Part shown: in pieces, positions 1-8,077 of the stretch
Layout of the letters: each line of letters starts with the position of its first letter
How positions within the stretch are numbered: position 1 is the first letter of the stretch
Assembly: GCA_963726755.1 (NCBI GenBank)
Contig: CAVSDB010000001.1
Location: forward strand, 1,178,001-1,242,000
Direction of reading: 5' to 3'
From: DATKIY01 sp963726755
Lineage (GTDB): Bacteria; Actinomycetota; Actinomycetes; JAHEKZ01
DNA length: 64,000 bases
Notes under the pieces: model-generated
Database searches by the model: none
Told to the model about the DNA's origin: nothing
What the model saw: only the letters and a program-made list of their open reading frames with translations
Made by a program: the position numbers and the translations under genes

Positions 1-68
1 GGATGATCGTGCCGGCGGCTGATACCGCACATCCGGTCTTTGCTGCGCTGGTCAACCAACTCGGCTGA
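1..68 (+). CDS. 3' end of an unidentified gene (partial)
   Basis: An open frame enters from the left edge and ends at TGA 66-68; only about 22 codons are visible and they match no family I can name. The frame is open to the edge and is followed seven bases later by a palindrome like the one after another gene end at 33.5 kb, which supports a real gene terminus here. Function cannot be assigned from this fragment. Confidence 0.4.
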   Translation, partial: MIVPAADTAHPVFAALVNQLG

Positions 69-74
69 CACCGT

Positions 75-126
75 CAAGTTGCTAGACGGGCCGGGCGCGA
101 TAGCGCCCGCTCTGCATAGCAACTTG
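75..126. repeat. 52-nt palindromic repeat, copy 1
   Basis: The outer arms CAAGTTGCTA (75-84) and TAGCAACTTG (117-126) are perfect inverted repeats. The inner arms GGGCGC (93-98) and GCGCCC (103-108) enclose a GATA loop. A second copy of exactly the same length lies at 33514-33565, with 42 of 52 positions identical by my count. Both copies sit between the 3' ends of convergent genes, so they may act as bidirectional terminators or be REP-like elements. There is no T-tract typical of an intrinsic terminator. Confidence 0.75.
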
Positions 127-129
127 TGA

Positions 130-642
130 TTACGTGCGGCCCTCGGTTTCCTGCGCGTCGAACAGCACGCCTTGACGTCTGCGTGACTCGGGTGAGTCCT
201 CTCGCTCCATCCATTGCGCGTGGTGAACGACAAAGCCCTCTTCGATGGCCGACTGAATCACCCGGATGTCGTCGTCAACGAAGATCGCCACGTCGCGGTC
301 TTTTTGCAGTTTTCGTAACTCACCGAGCTTGTACCGCTTTGCCGGTCGATAGTCGACATTGCCTCGCATGATCAACCGACCGCTAGGGAAGCCGTATCGG
401 TCCAACCAGTGTTCGGTATCCCGACGAGACTTCTCGGGGCGACCGGTCAGGTAGACGACCTCATACTGTTCGGCGAGCTCAAGGGCCAACTCCAGACCTT
501 CGCCGAGAATTGGGTCGTGAGGCGCAGCAGCGAAGAAGCCGTCCCAGTCCTGCGACTTACCGTCCAGCAGCGGTAACCGATGCCGGACGTCGGCGAGGAC
601 GCCATCGATGTCCATCACTGCGAAGAGGGGAGCGTCGGCCAT
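130..642 (-). CDS. HAD-superfamily phosphatase, polynucleotide-kinase-phosphatase-like
   Basis: This 170-residue protein carries the HAD signature: DIDG at residues 11-14 (nucleophile and acid/base aspartates), TGRPE (motif II) and FVDDD (motif IV). Spacing and size resemble the stand-alone 3'-phosphatase domain of polynucleotide kinase (PseT-like) and related small acid phosphatases. The substrate cannot be told from sequence; nucleic-acid 3'-phosphate or a small phosphoester are both possible. The ATG at 642 directly precedes the conserved N-terminal strand, so the start is secure. It is transcribed alone, convergent with the gene at the left edge, with its stop three bases past the 52-nt palindrome. 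Confidence 0.75.
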   Translation of the reverse strand: MADAPLFAVMDIDGVLADVRHRLPLLDGKSQDWDGFFAAAPHDPILGEGLELALELAEQYEVVYLTGRPEKSRRDTEHWLDRYGFPSGRLIMRGNVDYRPAKRYKLGELRKLQKDRDVAIFVDDDIRVIQSAIEEGFVVHHAQWMEREDSPESRRRQGVLFDAQETEGRT

Positions 643-741
643 CCCAGGACGCTATCCAGGATTGCGGTAGCCAGACGGCGCTCAGCAACCAGAATCGTCC
701 GCAATCGAGGAGTTGACATAATGTAGATTATCGGCACTTTC

Positions 742-3078
742 TCACGAGGGGGCCAGGCGCACGTATTCCGCCAGGTGCCTCCCGGTCAGCGTCTTCTTGG
801 CCTTGACGATGTCCGCAGGGGTTCCCTCGAAGACGATCTGGCCCCCATCGTGCCCAGCGCCCGGTCCGAGATCGACGATCCAGTCGGCGTGCGCCATGAC
901 CGCCTGGTGATGCGCGATCACGATGACTGACTTTCCGGAGTCAACGAGTCGGTCCAGCAAACCAAGCAACTGCTGGACGTCGGCGAGGTGCAGGCCGCTC
1001 GTCGGTTCGTCCAACACGTAGACGTCGCCCTTCTCCGCCATGTGGGTGGCCAGTTTGAGGCGCTGTCGCTCGCCACCGGACAACGTGGTCAGCGGCTGGC
1101 CGAGGCTGAGGTAACCCAGTCCAACGTCAGCGAGTCGTTCCAGGATCTTGTGCGCGGCAGGAGTCTGCGCTCTGCCAGAGCCGAAGAACACCTCCGCTTC
1201 GTTCACCGGCATCGCGAGTACCTGGCTGATGTCCTTCCCACCAAACTTGTACTTCAGTACGTCGGCTTCGAAGCGTTTTCCCTCGCACACCTCGCAGGTA
1301 GCAGCAACTCCAGCCATCATCGCGAGGTCGGTGTAGATGACTCCGATGCCGTTGCAGTTTGGGCAAGCGCCTTCGGAGTTGGCGCTAAACAGTGCTGGTT
1401 TCACGCCGTTGGCCTTCGCGAAGGCTTTACGTATCGGGTCCAGCAGACCGGTGTAGGTCGCGGGGTTGCTTCGTCGGGAACCGCGGATCGGAGTTTGATC
1501 GACCGAAACTACGCCGTCGCGTTCGGACACCGAGCCGTGGATCAGCGAACTCTTGCCCGATCCGGCCACGCCGGTCACGACGACCAGCACACCAAGCGGG
1601 ATGTCGACATTGACGTCCCGCAGGTTGTTGGTGCTCGCGCCGCGGACCTCAAGCACTCCTGTCGAATTCCGCACCGACTCCTTTAGAGCGGCCCGGTCCT
1701 CGAGATGTCTTCCGGTGAGCGTCTTGCTGGACCGCAGCCCGGCGACGGTTCCTTCGAACACCACCTCTCCCCCGGCAGTTCCAGCACGCGGCCCCAGGTC
1801 GACGACGTGTTCAGCGATAGCGATCGTCTCGGGTTTGTGTTCGACGACGAGCACCGTGTTGCCCTTGTCTCGAAGCTGCAGCAGCAGGTCGTTCATTCGC
1901 TGAATGTCGTGCGGGTGAAGGCCGACTGTCGGCTCATCGAAGACGTAGGTCACGTCGGTGAGTGACGAACTGAGGTGGCGGATCATTTTGGTCCGCTGTC
2001 CCTCGCCGCCCGACAGTGTGCCGGTCGGTCTATCGAGTGAGAGGTATCCCAACCCGATGTCGACAAAGGACTCAAGGGTCTGCTGCAGTGCTGCAAGAAG
2101 GGGCGCGACCGACGGCTCGTCGAGTCCCCCGACCCACTCCGCCAAGTCACTGATCTGCATGGCGCAGGCATCGGCGATATTGAGCTTCCTGATTTTCGAC
2201 GATCGAGCCGCCTCGCTGAGTCGAGTGCCGTCGCACTCAGGGCAGGTCGTGAAGGTAACCGCTCGGTCGACGAAGGCTCGGATGTGCGGCTGCAGCGAGT
2301 CGACATCCTTAGACAGCATCGACTTCTGAATCTTCGGGATGAGGCCTTCGTAGGTGAGGTTGATGCCATCGACCTTGATTTTGGTCGGTTCCTTGTACAG
2401 CAAGTCGTGTCGCTGCTTCTTGGTGTACTTGCCAATCGGCTTGTCAGGGTCGAAGAAGCCGCAGCCCCGGAAGATGCGGCCGTACCAGCCGTCCATGCTG
2501 TAACCGGGGATCGACAGCGCCCCCTCGTTCAGAGACTTGGTTTCGTCGTACAGCACCGTCAACTCGAAGTCGGTTACCGAGCCTCTTCCCTCACATCGTG
2601 GGCACATACCACCGAGTCGGTTGAAGGTCGCCTTCTTCGCGATCGTCTTGCCGCCTCGTTCGACGGTGATCGCACCGCTCGCCGACACACTGGGGACGTT
2701 GAACGCGTACGCCTGAGGTGAGCCGATGTGCGGTCGCCCCAGTCGGCTGAAGACGATGCGCAACATCGCGTTCGCGTCGGTGACTGTCCCGACCGTTGAA
2801 CGTGGATTAGCTCCCATTCGTTCCTGGTCGACGATGATCGCCGTCGTCAGCCCCTCGAGTAGATCAACCTCCGGACGTGACTGCGTCGGCATGAAGCCCT
2901 GCACGAACGCGCTGTATGTCTCGTTGATCAGCCGCTGTGATTCGGCGGCGATCGTCCCGAAGACCAGCGAGCTCTTGCCCGAACCCGAGACGCCGGTGAA
3001 CACCGTCAGCCGGCGCTTAGGAAGTTCGACGCTGACGTCCTTGAGGTTGTTCACGCGCGCGCCTTGAACGCGGATCAC
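742..3078 (-). CDS. Excinuclease ABC subunit A paralogue (short UvrA-like ATPase)
   Basis: The protein is 778 residues with two ABC ATPase halves. Walker A motifs are GVSGSGKSS (residues 29-37) and GVAGSGKSS in the second half. Both halves have LSGGE signature motifs and Walker B sites (VFDEPT and VLDEPT). Zinc-type CPxC pairs are present, the first at C159/C162. Canonical UvrA is about 950 residues; here only about 120 residues separate the first Walker A from the first CPxC pair, which leaves no room for the usual UvrB-binding insertion. This is the layout of UvrA2/DrrC-type paralogues linked to tolerance of DNA-binding drugs in some actinomycetes. It probably binds DNA without loading UvrB. 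No antibiotic genes are adjacent. It stands alone upstream of the divergent M20 peptidase. Confidence 0.85.
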   Translation of the reverse strand: MIRVQGARVNNLKDVSVELPKRRLTVFTGVSGSGKSSLVFGTIAAESQRLINETYSAFVQGFMPTQSRPEVDLLEGLTTAIIVDQERMGANPRSTVGTVTDANAMLRIVFSRLGRPHIGSPQAYAFNVPSVSASGAITVERGGKTIAKKATFNRLGGMCPRCEGRGSVTDFELTVLYDETKSLNEGALSIPGYSMDGWYGRIFRGCGFFDPDKPIGKYTKKQRHDLLYKEPTKIKVDGINLTYEGLIPKIQKSMLSKDVDSLQPHIRAFVDRAVTFTTCPECDGTRLSEAARSSKIRKLNIADACAMQISDLAEWVGGLDEPSVAPLLAALQQTLESFVDIGLGYLSLDRPTGTLSGGEGQRTKMIRHLSSSLTDVTYVFDEPTVGLHPHDIQRMNDLLLQLRDKGNTVLVVEHKPETIAIAEHVVDLGPRAGTAGGEVVFEGTVAGLRSSKTLTGRHLEDRAALKESVRNSTGVLEVRGASTNNLRDVNVDIPLGVLVVVTGVAGSGKSSLIHGSVSERDGVVSVDQTPIRGSRRSNPATYTGLLDPIRKAFAKANGVKPALFSANSEGACPNCNGIGVIYTDLAMMAGVAATCEVCEGKRFEADVLKYKFGGKDISQVLAMPVNEAEVFFGSGRAQTPAAHKILERLADVGLGYLSLGQPLTTLSGGERQRLKLATHMAEKGDVYVLDEPTSGLHLADVQQLLGLLDRLVDSGKSVIVIAHHQAVMAHADWIVDLGPGAGHDGGQIVFEGTPADIVKAKKTLTGRHLAEYVRLAPS

Positions 3079-3238
3079 GTCGTGACTATCCGCGGTGTGC
3101 GGGGCCGACGACTTCGCGTCTCGACCTCTTGGCTGCGCTCATCGTGCGATCGTGTCACGTCGCGCCGAACGGACTCACCAGCCCTGCCGCTATTAAGATC
3201 CGAGCACGCAAGCAATTCTTGACGAAGGCAGGTGTTAC

Positions 3239-4588
3239 ATGACGCAGGACTGGGTGCAGGTAGTTGCGGACGGCATGCCCGGAGTCGTCGACGACTTGAC
3301 CAAACTGGTCGCGATCCCGTCCTGTGCGTTCCCGGGATTTCCCGCCGAACCTGTCCTCGCGATGGGCGAGGCCACCGTTTCGCTCCTGAAGCGAAGCGGA
3401 GCTGAGAACGCTCGGTTGGTCGAGGTTCCGGACGGCTATCCACTGGTTTACGCAGAGGTACCCGGTCCCCCAGGTGCGCCCACCGTCTTGTTGTACGCCC
3501 ACTACGACGTTCAGCCGGCGCCGCCCGAACAGGGCTGGAGTACCGATCCGTGGACGCCTGAACTGCGTGATGGTCGGCTCTATGGACGTGGGGCGGCCGA
3601 CGACAAGTCCGGTATCGCCATGCACGCGGCGACGTTGCAGGCGTTCGACGGTCACCCACCGGTCACCCTGCGAATCGTCATCGAAGGAGAAGAGGAGACC
3701 GACAGCCACCTTGAGCCTTTCGTCCAGTCTCATCCCGACATGTTCACCGCCGATGTCTTCGTGATTGCTGACGGAGGCAACGACGTCGTGGGTCACCCGA
3801 TCGTCTGTACCGATCTGCGGGGCGTCGCTGCTGTCACCGTCGAGGTTAGGACGTTGGATCAAGCGGTCCATTCCGGAATGTTCGGTGGCGTCGCACCTGA
3901 CGCCCTGCTAGCTCTCATCCGGATGCTTGCGACGTTGCACGATGACGCGGGCGATGTCGCGATCCCCCAGTTGGTGGGAGGCCCGTGGGCCGGCGGCGAG
4001 ATTGACGAGTCGATGTTTCGAACGATGGCTGGTGTACGAGACGGAGTGGAACTGGTCGGTACGGGTTCGGTGAACTCTCGACTTGTCAGCCGACCGGCGA
4101 TCACCGTCATCGGACTGGACGCTCCGAGCGTCGATGGCGCCGTCAACGCCGTCGTCCCGCACGCTCGTGCGACGGTTTCGCTACGCATCCCACCGGGCAG
4201 CAGCGCGTCTACCGAAATGGCGGTCCTCGTTCAACACCTGCAGGATGCCGCACCGTGGGGCGTGGACGTGGACATCGTCGACGCAGGCACCGGTGAGCCC
4301 TTCTCCACCCGCTCGGACGGTCCTGCGCTGCAACACGCCATGGCGGCCATGACGCAGGCCTACGAAGTGGCCGCCACAACGTCTGGCTCGGGCGGGTCAA
4401 TTCCGTTGTTGAACACCCTCCAGAAGTTGTCCCCCGCTGGTGAATTTGTCATCTGGGGCGCTGAGGATGCCAAGCAGGCAAACATCCACTCGGCGAACGA
4501 GAGCGTCGACCTTCAGGAACTCGAGCACGCTGTTCTGGCCCAGGTGCTGTTCCTGGATCGGCTAGGAAGTGACGCGGAGCGGTCGTAA
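3239..4588 (+). CDS. M20 family metallo-dipeptidase
   Basis: The 449-residue product has the di-zinc M20 core. HYDVQP supplies the first ligand and the helper aspartate, GRGAADDKSG the bridging aspartate, EGEEET the catalytic and ligand glutamates, and DGGND the next ligand. The family (CNDP/PepV-like) hydrolyses dipeptides or N-acyl amino acids in the cytoplasm. The ATG at 3239 starts right at the domain boundary. Length is normal. A second, only distantly similar M20 enzyme is encoded at 55.4-56.7 kb. The 160-base gap upstream, shared with the divergent UvrA paralogue, should hold both promoters, but I see no clear boxes. Confidence 0.85.
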   Translation: MTQDWVQVVADGMPGVVDDLTKLVAIPSCAFPGFPAEPVLAMGEATVSLLKRSGAENARLVEVPDGYPLVYAEVPGPPGAPTVLLYAHYDVQPAPPEQGWSTDPWTPELRDGRLYGRGAADDKSGIAMHAATLQAFDGHPPVTLRIVIEGEEETDSHLEPFVQSHPDMFTADVFVIADGGNDVVGHPIVCTDLRGVAAVTVEVRTLDQAVHSGMFGGVAPDALLALIRMLATLHDDAGDVAIPQLVGGPWAGGEIDESMFRTMAGVRDGVELVGTGSVNSRLVSRPAITVIGLDAPSVDGAVNAVVPHARATVSLRIPPGSSASTEMAVLVQHLQDAAPWGVDVDIVDAGTGEPFSTRSDGPALQHAMAAMTQAYEVAATTSGSGGSIPLLNTLQKLSPAGEFVIWGAEDAKQANIHSANESVDLQELEHAVLAQVLFLDRLGSDAERS

Positions 4589-4633
4589 GCAAGACTTCGC
4601 GTCCCAATAGCCCTAAATATCCCTTTTTTTCGT

Positions 4634-4648
4634 ATCCGTCCGACGGAT
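4634..4648. promoter_or_regulatory. Short palindrome upstream of the rbpA promoter
   Basis: ATCCGTC (4634-4640) and GACGGAT (4642-4648) form a perfect inverted repeat around a single base, 12 bases upstream of the putative -35 box of rbpA. The one-base loop makes an RNA hairpin unlikely, so a protein-binding site is the better guess. It follows a seven-T run (4624-4630) that has no hairpin before it. Confidence 0.35.
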
Positions 4649-4660
4649 CCTGCTCGGGCG

Positions 4661-4686
4661 GGAATCCGTCGAAGGGTTAGTGCGTT
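4661..4686 (+). promoter_or_regulatory. Sigma-R/SigH-type promoter of rbpA
   Basis: GGAAT at 4661-4665 and GTT at 4684-4686 are separated by exactly 18 bases, the published consensus for the thiol-oxidative-stress sigma factor SigR (SigH in mycobacteria). rbpA is a known SigR target in Streptomyces, so motif and target agree. Transcription would start near 4693 and give a leader of about 120 nt before the rbpA start codon. This rests on motif match only. Confidence 0.7.
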
Positions 4687-4814
4687 CTACCAGTCCGGGG
4701 GTTTTGCAACGTATCGGTTGCGGCCTCCGTCGGGCGAGCAGGACGCCTGGAGTAGTTCGTCACCCCACCCCCGGTGACGCCAGCGAGCGGGCCCACCAGC
4801 CCTCGGAGGAAGCC

Positions 4815-5180
4815 ATGAGCGAGCGAGCCCTACGCGGAACGCGCCTCGGCGCGACCAGCTACGAGAACGACGCGGGCATCGAGCCAGCAGCCCGATTGAT
4901 GGTCGACTACGACTGCCCGCTCGGACACACCTTCACGATGCCTTTCTCGGTTGAGGCCGACGTACCGGCGCGTTGGGAATGCCGGCAATGCGGCGCCGTG
5001 GCAATTGCCCGCGACGTGCCGCTACCAGACGAGAAGTTGACCAAACCGCAGCGCACCCACTGGGACATGCTGCTTGAGCGTCGGACCATTCCAGAACTTG
5101 AGGAACTGCTCGAAGAGCGTCTGGAGTTGCTTCGCTCCGGCGGCGGCGTCCCCGCCCCGAAGCGCCGCAAGTCTGCGTAG
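4815..5180 (+). CDS. rbpA: RNA polymerase-binding protein RbpA
   Basis: RbpA is an actinobacterial transcription factor that binds RNA polymerase and the primary sigma factor and stabilises open complexes. The 121-residue product has the expected parts: an N-terminal tail with the LRGTRLG motif, a zinc-ribbon-like core with DCPLGH and CRQCGA cysteines, and a C-terminal sigma-interacting helix rich in Leu and Glu. I chose ATG 4815 because GGAGGA (4805-4810) is well spaced upstream and because longer in-frame starts add sequence that overlaps the promoter. It is convergent with fxsA. The gap between them (5181-5332) holds only a weak inverted repeat (CCGCAA type). Confidence 0.93.
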   Translation: MSERALRGTRLGATSYENDAGIEPAARLMVDYDCPLGHTFTMPFSVEADVPARWECRQCGAVAIARDVPLPDEKLTKPQRTHWDMLLERRTIPELEELLEERLELLRSGGGVPAPKRRKSA

Positions 5181-5332
5181 TCACCCTTCTATTGCGGAAG
5201 ATTTTGGTTGCTATAGCCACCACTATCTACCGCAATGCTGCGGCCCGTCTTCTCCTGGGGCTTGATCTGGGTCATCACGGACGACGTGGCCCTGCACGAC
5301 GTCTCCCGGTGGCGTGTAGATCCGCACTCGGG

Positions 5333-5746
5333 TCATGGTCGCCTGCATCGAGGGTAACGACGCACCATGGCATTTCCCGCGGCCGCGCGGGCCAAAGCGC
5401 GAACCGGTGGCAACAAAAGCAGCAGACCAACGACCCCTGTGACGTAGCCAGGGATCACCAACAAAATGCCCGCAAGCAGCCGAAATCCAGCGTCGGCAGT
5501 TTGCTTGCCGAGACTGGTCAAATCGTCGGAGCCAACCTTCAACGGATCAGTCGCGGTCCCGACCGTCGAATTGGCAATGGCGCGTCCCGCCTTGAACGTC
5601 CCGCGGATCACCAGGACTCCAAGCAGCGAAAGTCCGATCAACCCTAAGAGCGCCCAGCCCCAGCCAATCTGGTCGGCGACGAGGACAAGCATCACGATCT
5701 CCAACACCGGCCAGACCACGAAGATGACGAAGAGTAGGAAACCCAT
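5333..5746 (-). CDS. fxsA: FxsA family membrane protein
   Basis: This 137-residue protein has the FxsA layout: two closely spaced hydrophobic segments near the N-terminus (about residues 3-46), a short soluble stretch, then a further pair of hydrophobic stretches around the VIPGYVTG turn, and a basic tail. In E. coli FxsA relieves F-plasmid exclusion of phage T7; its cellular role is unknown. The start overlaps the stop of the upstream glycosyltransferase gene as TAATG, so the two are translationally coupled in a lnt-ppm1-fxsA operon. Confidence 0.8.
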   Translation of the reverse strand: MGFLLFVIFVVWPVLEIVMLVLVADQIGWGWALLGLIGLSLLGVLVIRGTFKAGRAIANSTVGTATDPLKVGSDDLTSLGKQTADAGFRLLAGILLVIPGYVTGVVGLLLLLPPVRALARAAAGNAMVRRYPRCRRP

Positions 5747-6499
5747 TACCGCTTCCTCCGTCCGGTGAGCTGACGAACCCGGTCTTGCGCCCCCCAGAGC
5801 GTGACACGCCAGAGCGCCTCAGCGACGATGCCCTTGCTCATCTTGCTCTCGCCTTCGGACCGTTCGAAGAACGTAATCGGAACCTCAGCGATCCGCAGTC
5901 CCGCGTGCGCGCACCGACGCGTCAGATCGACCTGAAAGCAGTAGCCCTGTGACTGCACGGAGCCGAGGTCGATCTGTTCTAGGGCCCGGCGCCGGTACGC
6001 GCGATATCCGCCGGTCACATCTTGCACATCCAATCCAAGCAATACGCGTGCGTAGGCGTTCCCGCCGCGGCTAAGAACTTCTCGTGACTTGGGCCAGTTC
6101 TGAACCTCGCCACCCTGCAGTCCAGCGCGAACCGATCACCACGTCGTTGTCTTTCAGCGCATCAAGGATTTGGCCAAGATATTCGACGCGATGCGAACCG
6201 TCTGCGTCCATCTCGACCAGCGCTTCGTAGTCGCGGCCGAGTCCCCATCGGAAACCGGCAATGTACGCAGCGCCCAGTCCGGCCTTCCGGGTCCGATGGA
6301 GGACGTGGACGTTGGCGTCCGCCCGGGCGAGCTCATCGGCAAGGACCCCTGTCCCGTCGGGGCTGTCGTCATCGACCACGAGGATGTGTACGTCGGGATT
6401 CGACGTACGAATGGCTTTGATTGCCACGGGTAGGGATGCTGCCTCGTTGTAGGTGGGAACGATGACCAACACCGGCCCTGGAGCGGTCTCTTCAGTCAC
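5746..6499 (-). CDS. ppm1: Polyprenol-phosphate mannosyltransferase (DPM1-like), frameshifted in this sequence
   Basis: This GT2 glycosyltransferase uses GDP-mannose to make polyprenol-phosphate mannose for lipomannan and protein O-mannosylation. The N-terminal part (from ATG 6499) shows VPTYNEA, VVDDDSPDGT and the metal-binding DADGSH, then runs into an early stop. The rest of the family domain (ending RQLTGRRKR, 5746-6042 and upstream) lies in the next frame. The two parts join if one C is dropped from the CCC at 6113-6115, which gives GGEVQNWPKSREVLSRGG, a normal DPM segment. I read it as one gene of about 250 residues with a single +1 indel, probably a sequence error. Its start overlaps the lnt stop as ATGA. 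In M. tuberculosis Lnt and Ppm1 are fused; here they are separate coupled genes. Confidence 0.82.
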
Positions 6500-8046
6500 G
6501 AGTGCGACCCTCCCGTACGTCGTCGGGTTGCCAGCACGAGGGCGCCAATCGCAAGTAATGAGAGCACGAGTTCTGGCCAGGCACCGACTCTGGTCGCGAT
6601 GGTTAATGAATCGCGTGCCACGACGTTGTCGACCAGCACATCACGAGTGAACTCCTGCGACCGATCCTGGATCTGTCCGTCTGGGGCGATGATCGCGCTG
6701 ATACCTGAAGTCGCCGCTACCAAGACGGAACGGCCGTGCTCGACTGCTCGCAGTTGCGACAGCGCGAGTTGCTGCTCCACTTGGCCAGTTCGGCCGTACG
6801 TTGCATTGTTGGTCTGCACGGTGATGACAGTGGCACCTCCCGTCACGACGTCGTGGACGATGTCGTCAAACGCCACCTCGAAGCAGATGACGTCGCCCGC
6901 GACAACCGGTCCGAGGTCGAGGACGCCAGGCTTGGTACCGGCTGCGAAGTCCCTCGGGATCCGGTCCAACCGTGAGATGTACCGAGACAACACTGACCGA
7001 AAGGGCACGTACTCGCCGAACGGCACCGGATGCCGCTTGATGTAGGTCTGTCCAGGACCAGTCGTCGGAGACCAAACCACGCCGGAGTTGAGCAACATTG
7101 ACCCGTCCGCGGTCTGCGTGACGATCCCGACGAGAGTCGGAGCATTGATCGCGCGCACCGCTTGGTCAATCCGGTCGTACGCACTTTGGTCCATGAAGGG
7201 GTCGATGTCAGACGAGTTCTCGGGCCAGACGACGAAGTCGGGTTGTGGTGTCTTCCCAGCCGCCACGTCATCTGCCAAAGCCAATGTCGCGTCGACATGC
7301 CCATCCAGCACCGCTTGCCGCTGCCCGAACGCGTCCATACCAGTTCGTGGCACATCTCCCTGAACTACCGCAGCAACAACAGTGGTTCCGTCGGTCGGCC
7401 GCGGAATCAACAGCCCGCTTGTCACAACGACAACCAGTGCGCAACCAGTAAGTGTGTAGCGACGCCAATCTCGGGGGCCAACGATCAACGCTGCCAGCAG
7501 CCCCGCGGCCAGTGCCACCACGAACGTCACCAGCGGCGCTCCCCCGATGGCAGCCCATCCGGTGACGGAACTCTCGCTATTGGCGAAGGCGAGCCGGCCC
7601 CAAGGCACCCCTCCGAACGGCATGCGATCGCGAACTGCTTCGACCGCTACCCAAAGCAATGCCGTCGTCAGCGGCCACCACGGCGCGCGGGTGAGTAAGG
7701 CCACGCCACCTCCCAACAGGGCGAGGAAGACCGCGCACATGGCCGAGAGTCCGATCCACGCATCAGGACCGATCACCCGAAGCCAGGGCATCAGGCCAAG
7801 AAAGAACGTCATCCCGAAAACCGCACCGAGCGCGATCCCAAACAGAATCGATCTGCCCCGGACCAGCAGCGTGAACCCAGCCACCGCCACCACACTGAGT
7901 GGCCACCAGCCGTACGGGGGGAACGCCAACACCAGTGCCGCTCCGGCCAATGCAGCCAGCCCAAGACGTCCAAGAGTCAGCCACGGACGTGTCACGTCTG
8001 GCTGAACTTCCTGGCCCCCAACTACAGCGGGCGGAACGGTAACCAC
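6496..8046 (-). CDS. lnt: Apolipoprotein N-acyltransferase
   Basis: Lnt adds the third acyl chain to the N-terminal cysteine of lipoproteins at the outer face of the plasma membrane. The 516-residue protein has several N-terminal membrane segments (about residues 24-215), then a nitrilase-like domain, then a last membrane helix. The catalytic triad is visible as E276 (WPENSS), K337 (YIKRHP) and C388 (VICFE). Length fits the family. The downstream ppm1 starts within its stop codon (ATGA), matching the functional link known from mycobacterial Lnt-Ppm1. A lipoprotein substrate encoded in the window is the double-FKBP protein at 34 kb. Confidence 0.92.
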   Translation of the reverse strand: MVTVPPAVVGGQEVQPDVTRPWLTLGRLGLAALAGAALVLAFPPYGWWPLSVVAVAGFTLLVRGRSILFGIALGAVFGMTFFLGLMPWLRVIGPDAWIGLSAMCAVFLALLGGGVALLTRAPWWPLTTALLWVAVEAVRDRMPFGGVPWGRLAFANSESSVTGWAAIGGAPLVTFVVALAAGLLAALIVGPRDWRRYTLTGCALVVVVTSGLLIPRPTDGTTVVAAVVQGDVPRTGMDAFGQRQAVLDGHVDATLALADDVAAGKTPQPDFVVWPENSSDIDPFMDQSAYDRIDQAVRAINAPTLVGIVTQTADGSMLLNSGVVWSPTTGPGQTYIKRHPVPFGEYVPFRSVLSRYISRLDRIPRDFAAGTKPGVLDLGPVVAGDVICFEVAFDDIVHDVVTGGATVITVQTNNATYGRTGQVEQQLALSQLRAVEHGRSVLVAATSGISAIIAPDGQIQDRSQEFTRDVLVDNVVARDSLTIATRVGAWPELVLSLLAIGALVLATRRRTGGSHS

Positions 8047-8077
8047 GACATCGACGGTACCTGCCGGAGCGCAGACG

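Noticed and set aside
713..741. TTGACA with downstream AT-rich bases as a plus-strand promoter
   Set aside because: No plus-strand gene follows; the next gene runs on the minus strand, and no matching -10 box at proper spacing leads to one.
3155..3871. Long open frames opposite the M20 gene and other genes
   Set aside because: They lie antisense to clear family proteins and have no recognisable domains; such shadows are common in GC-rich DNA.
4621..4650. Intrinsic terminator after the M20 peptidase gene
   Set aside because: The T-run (4624-4630) comes before, not after, the palindrome, and no hairpin precedes it on either strand.
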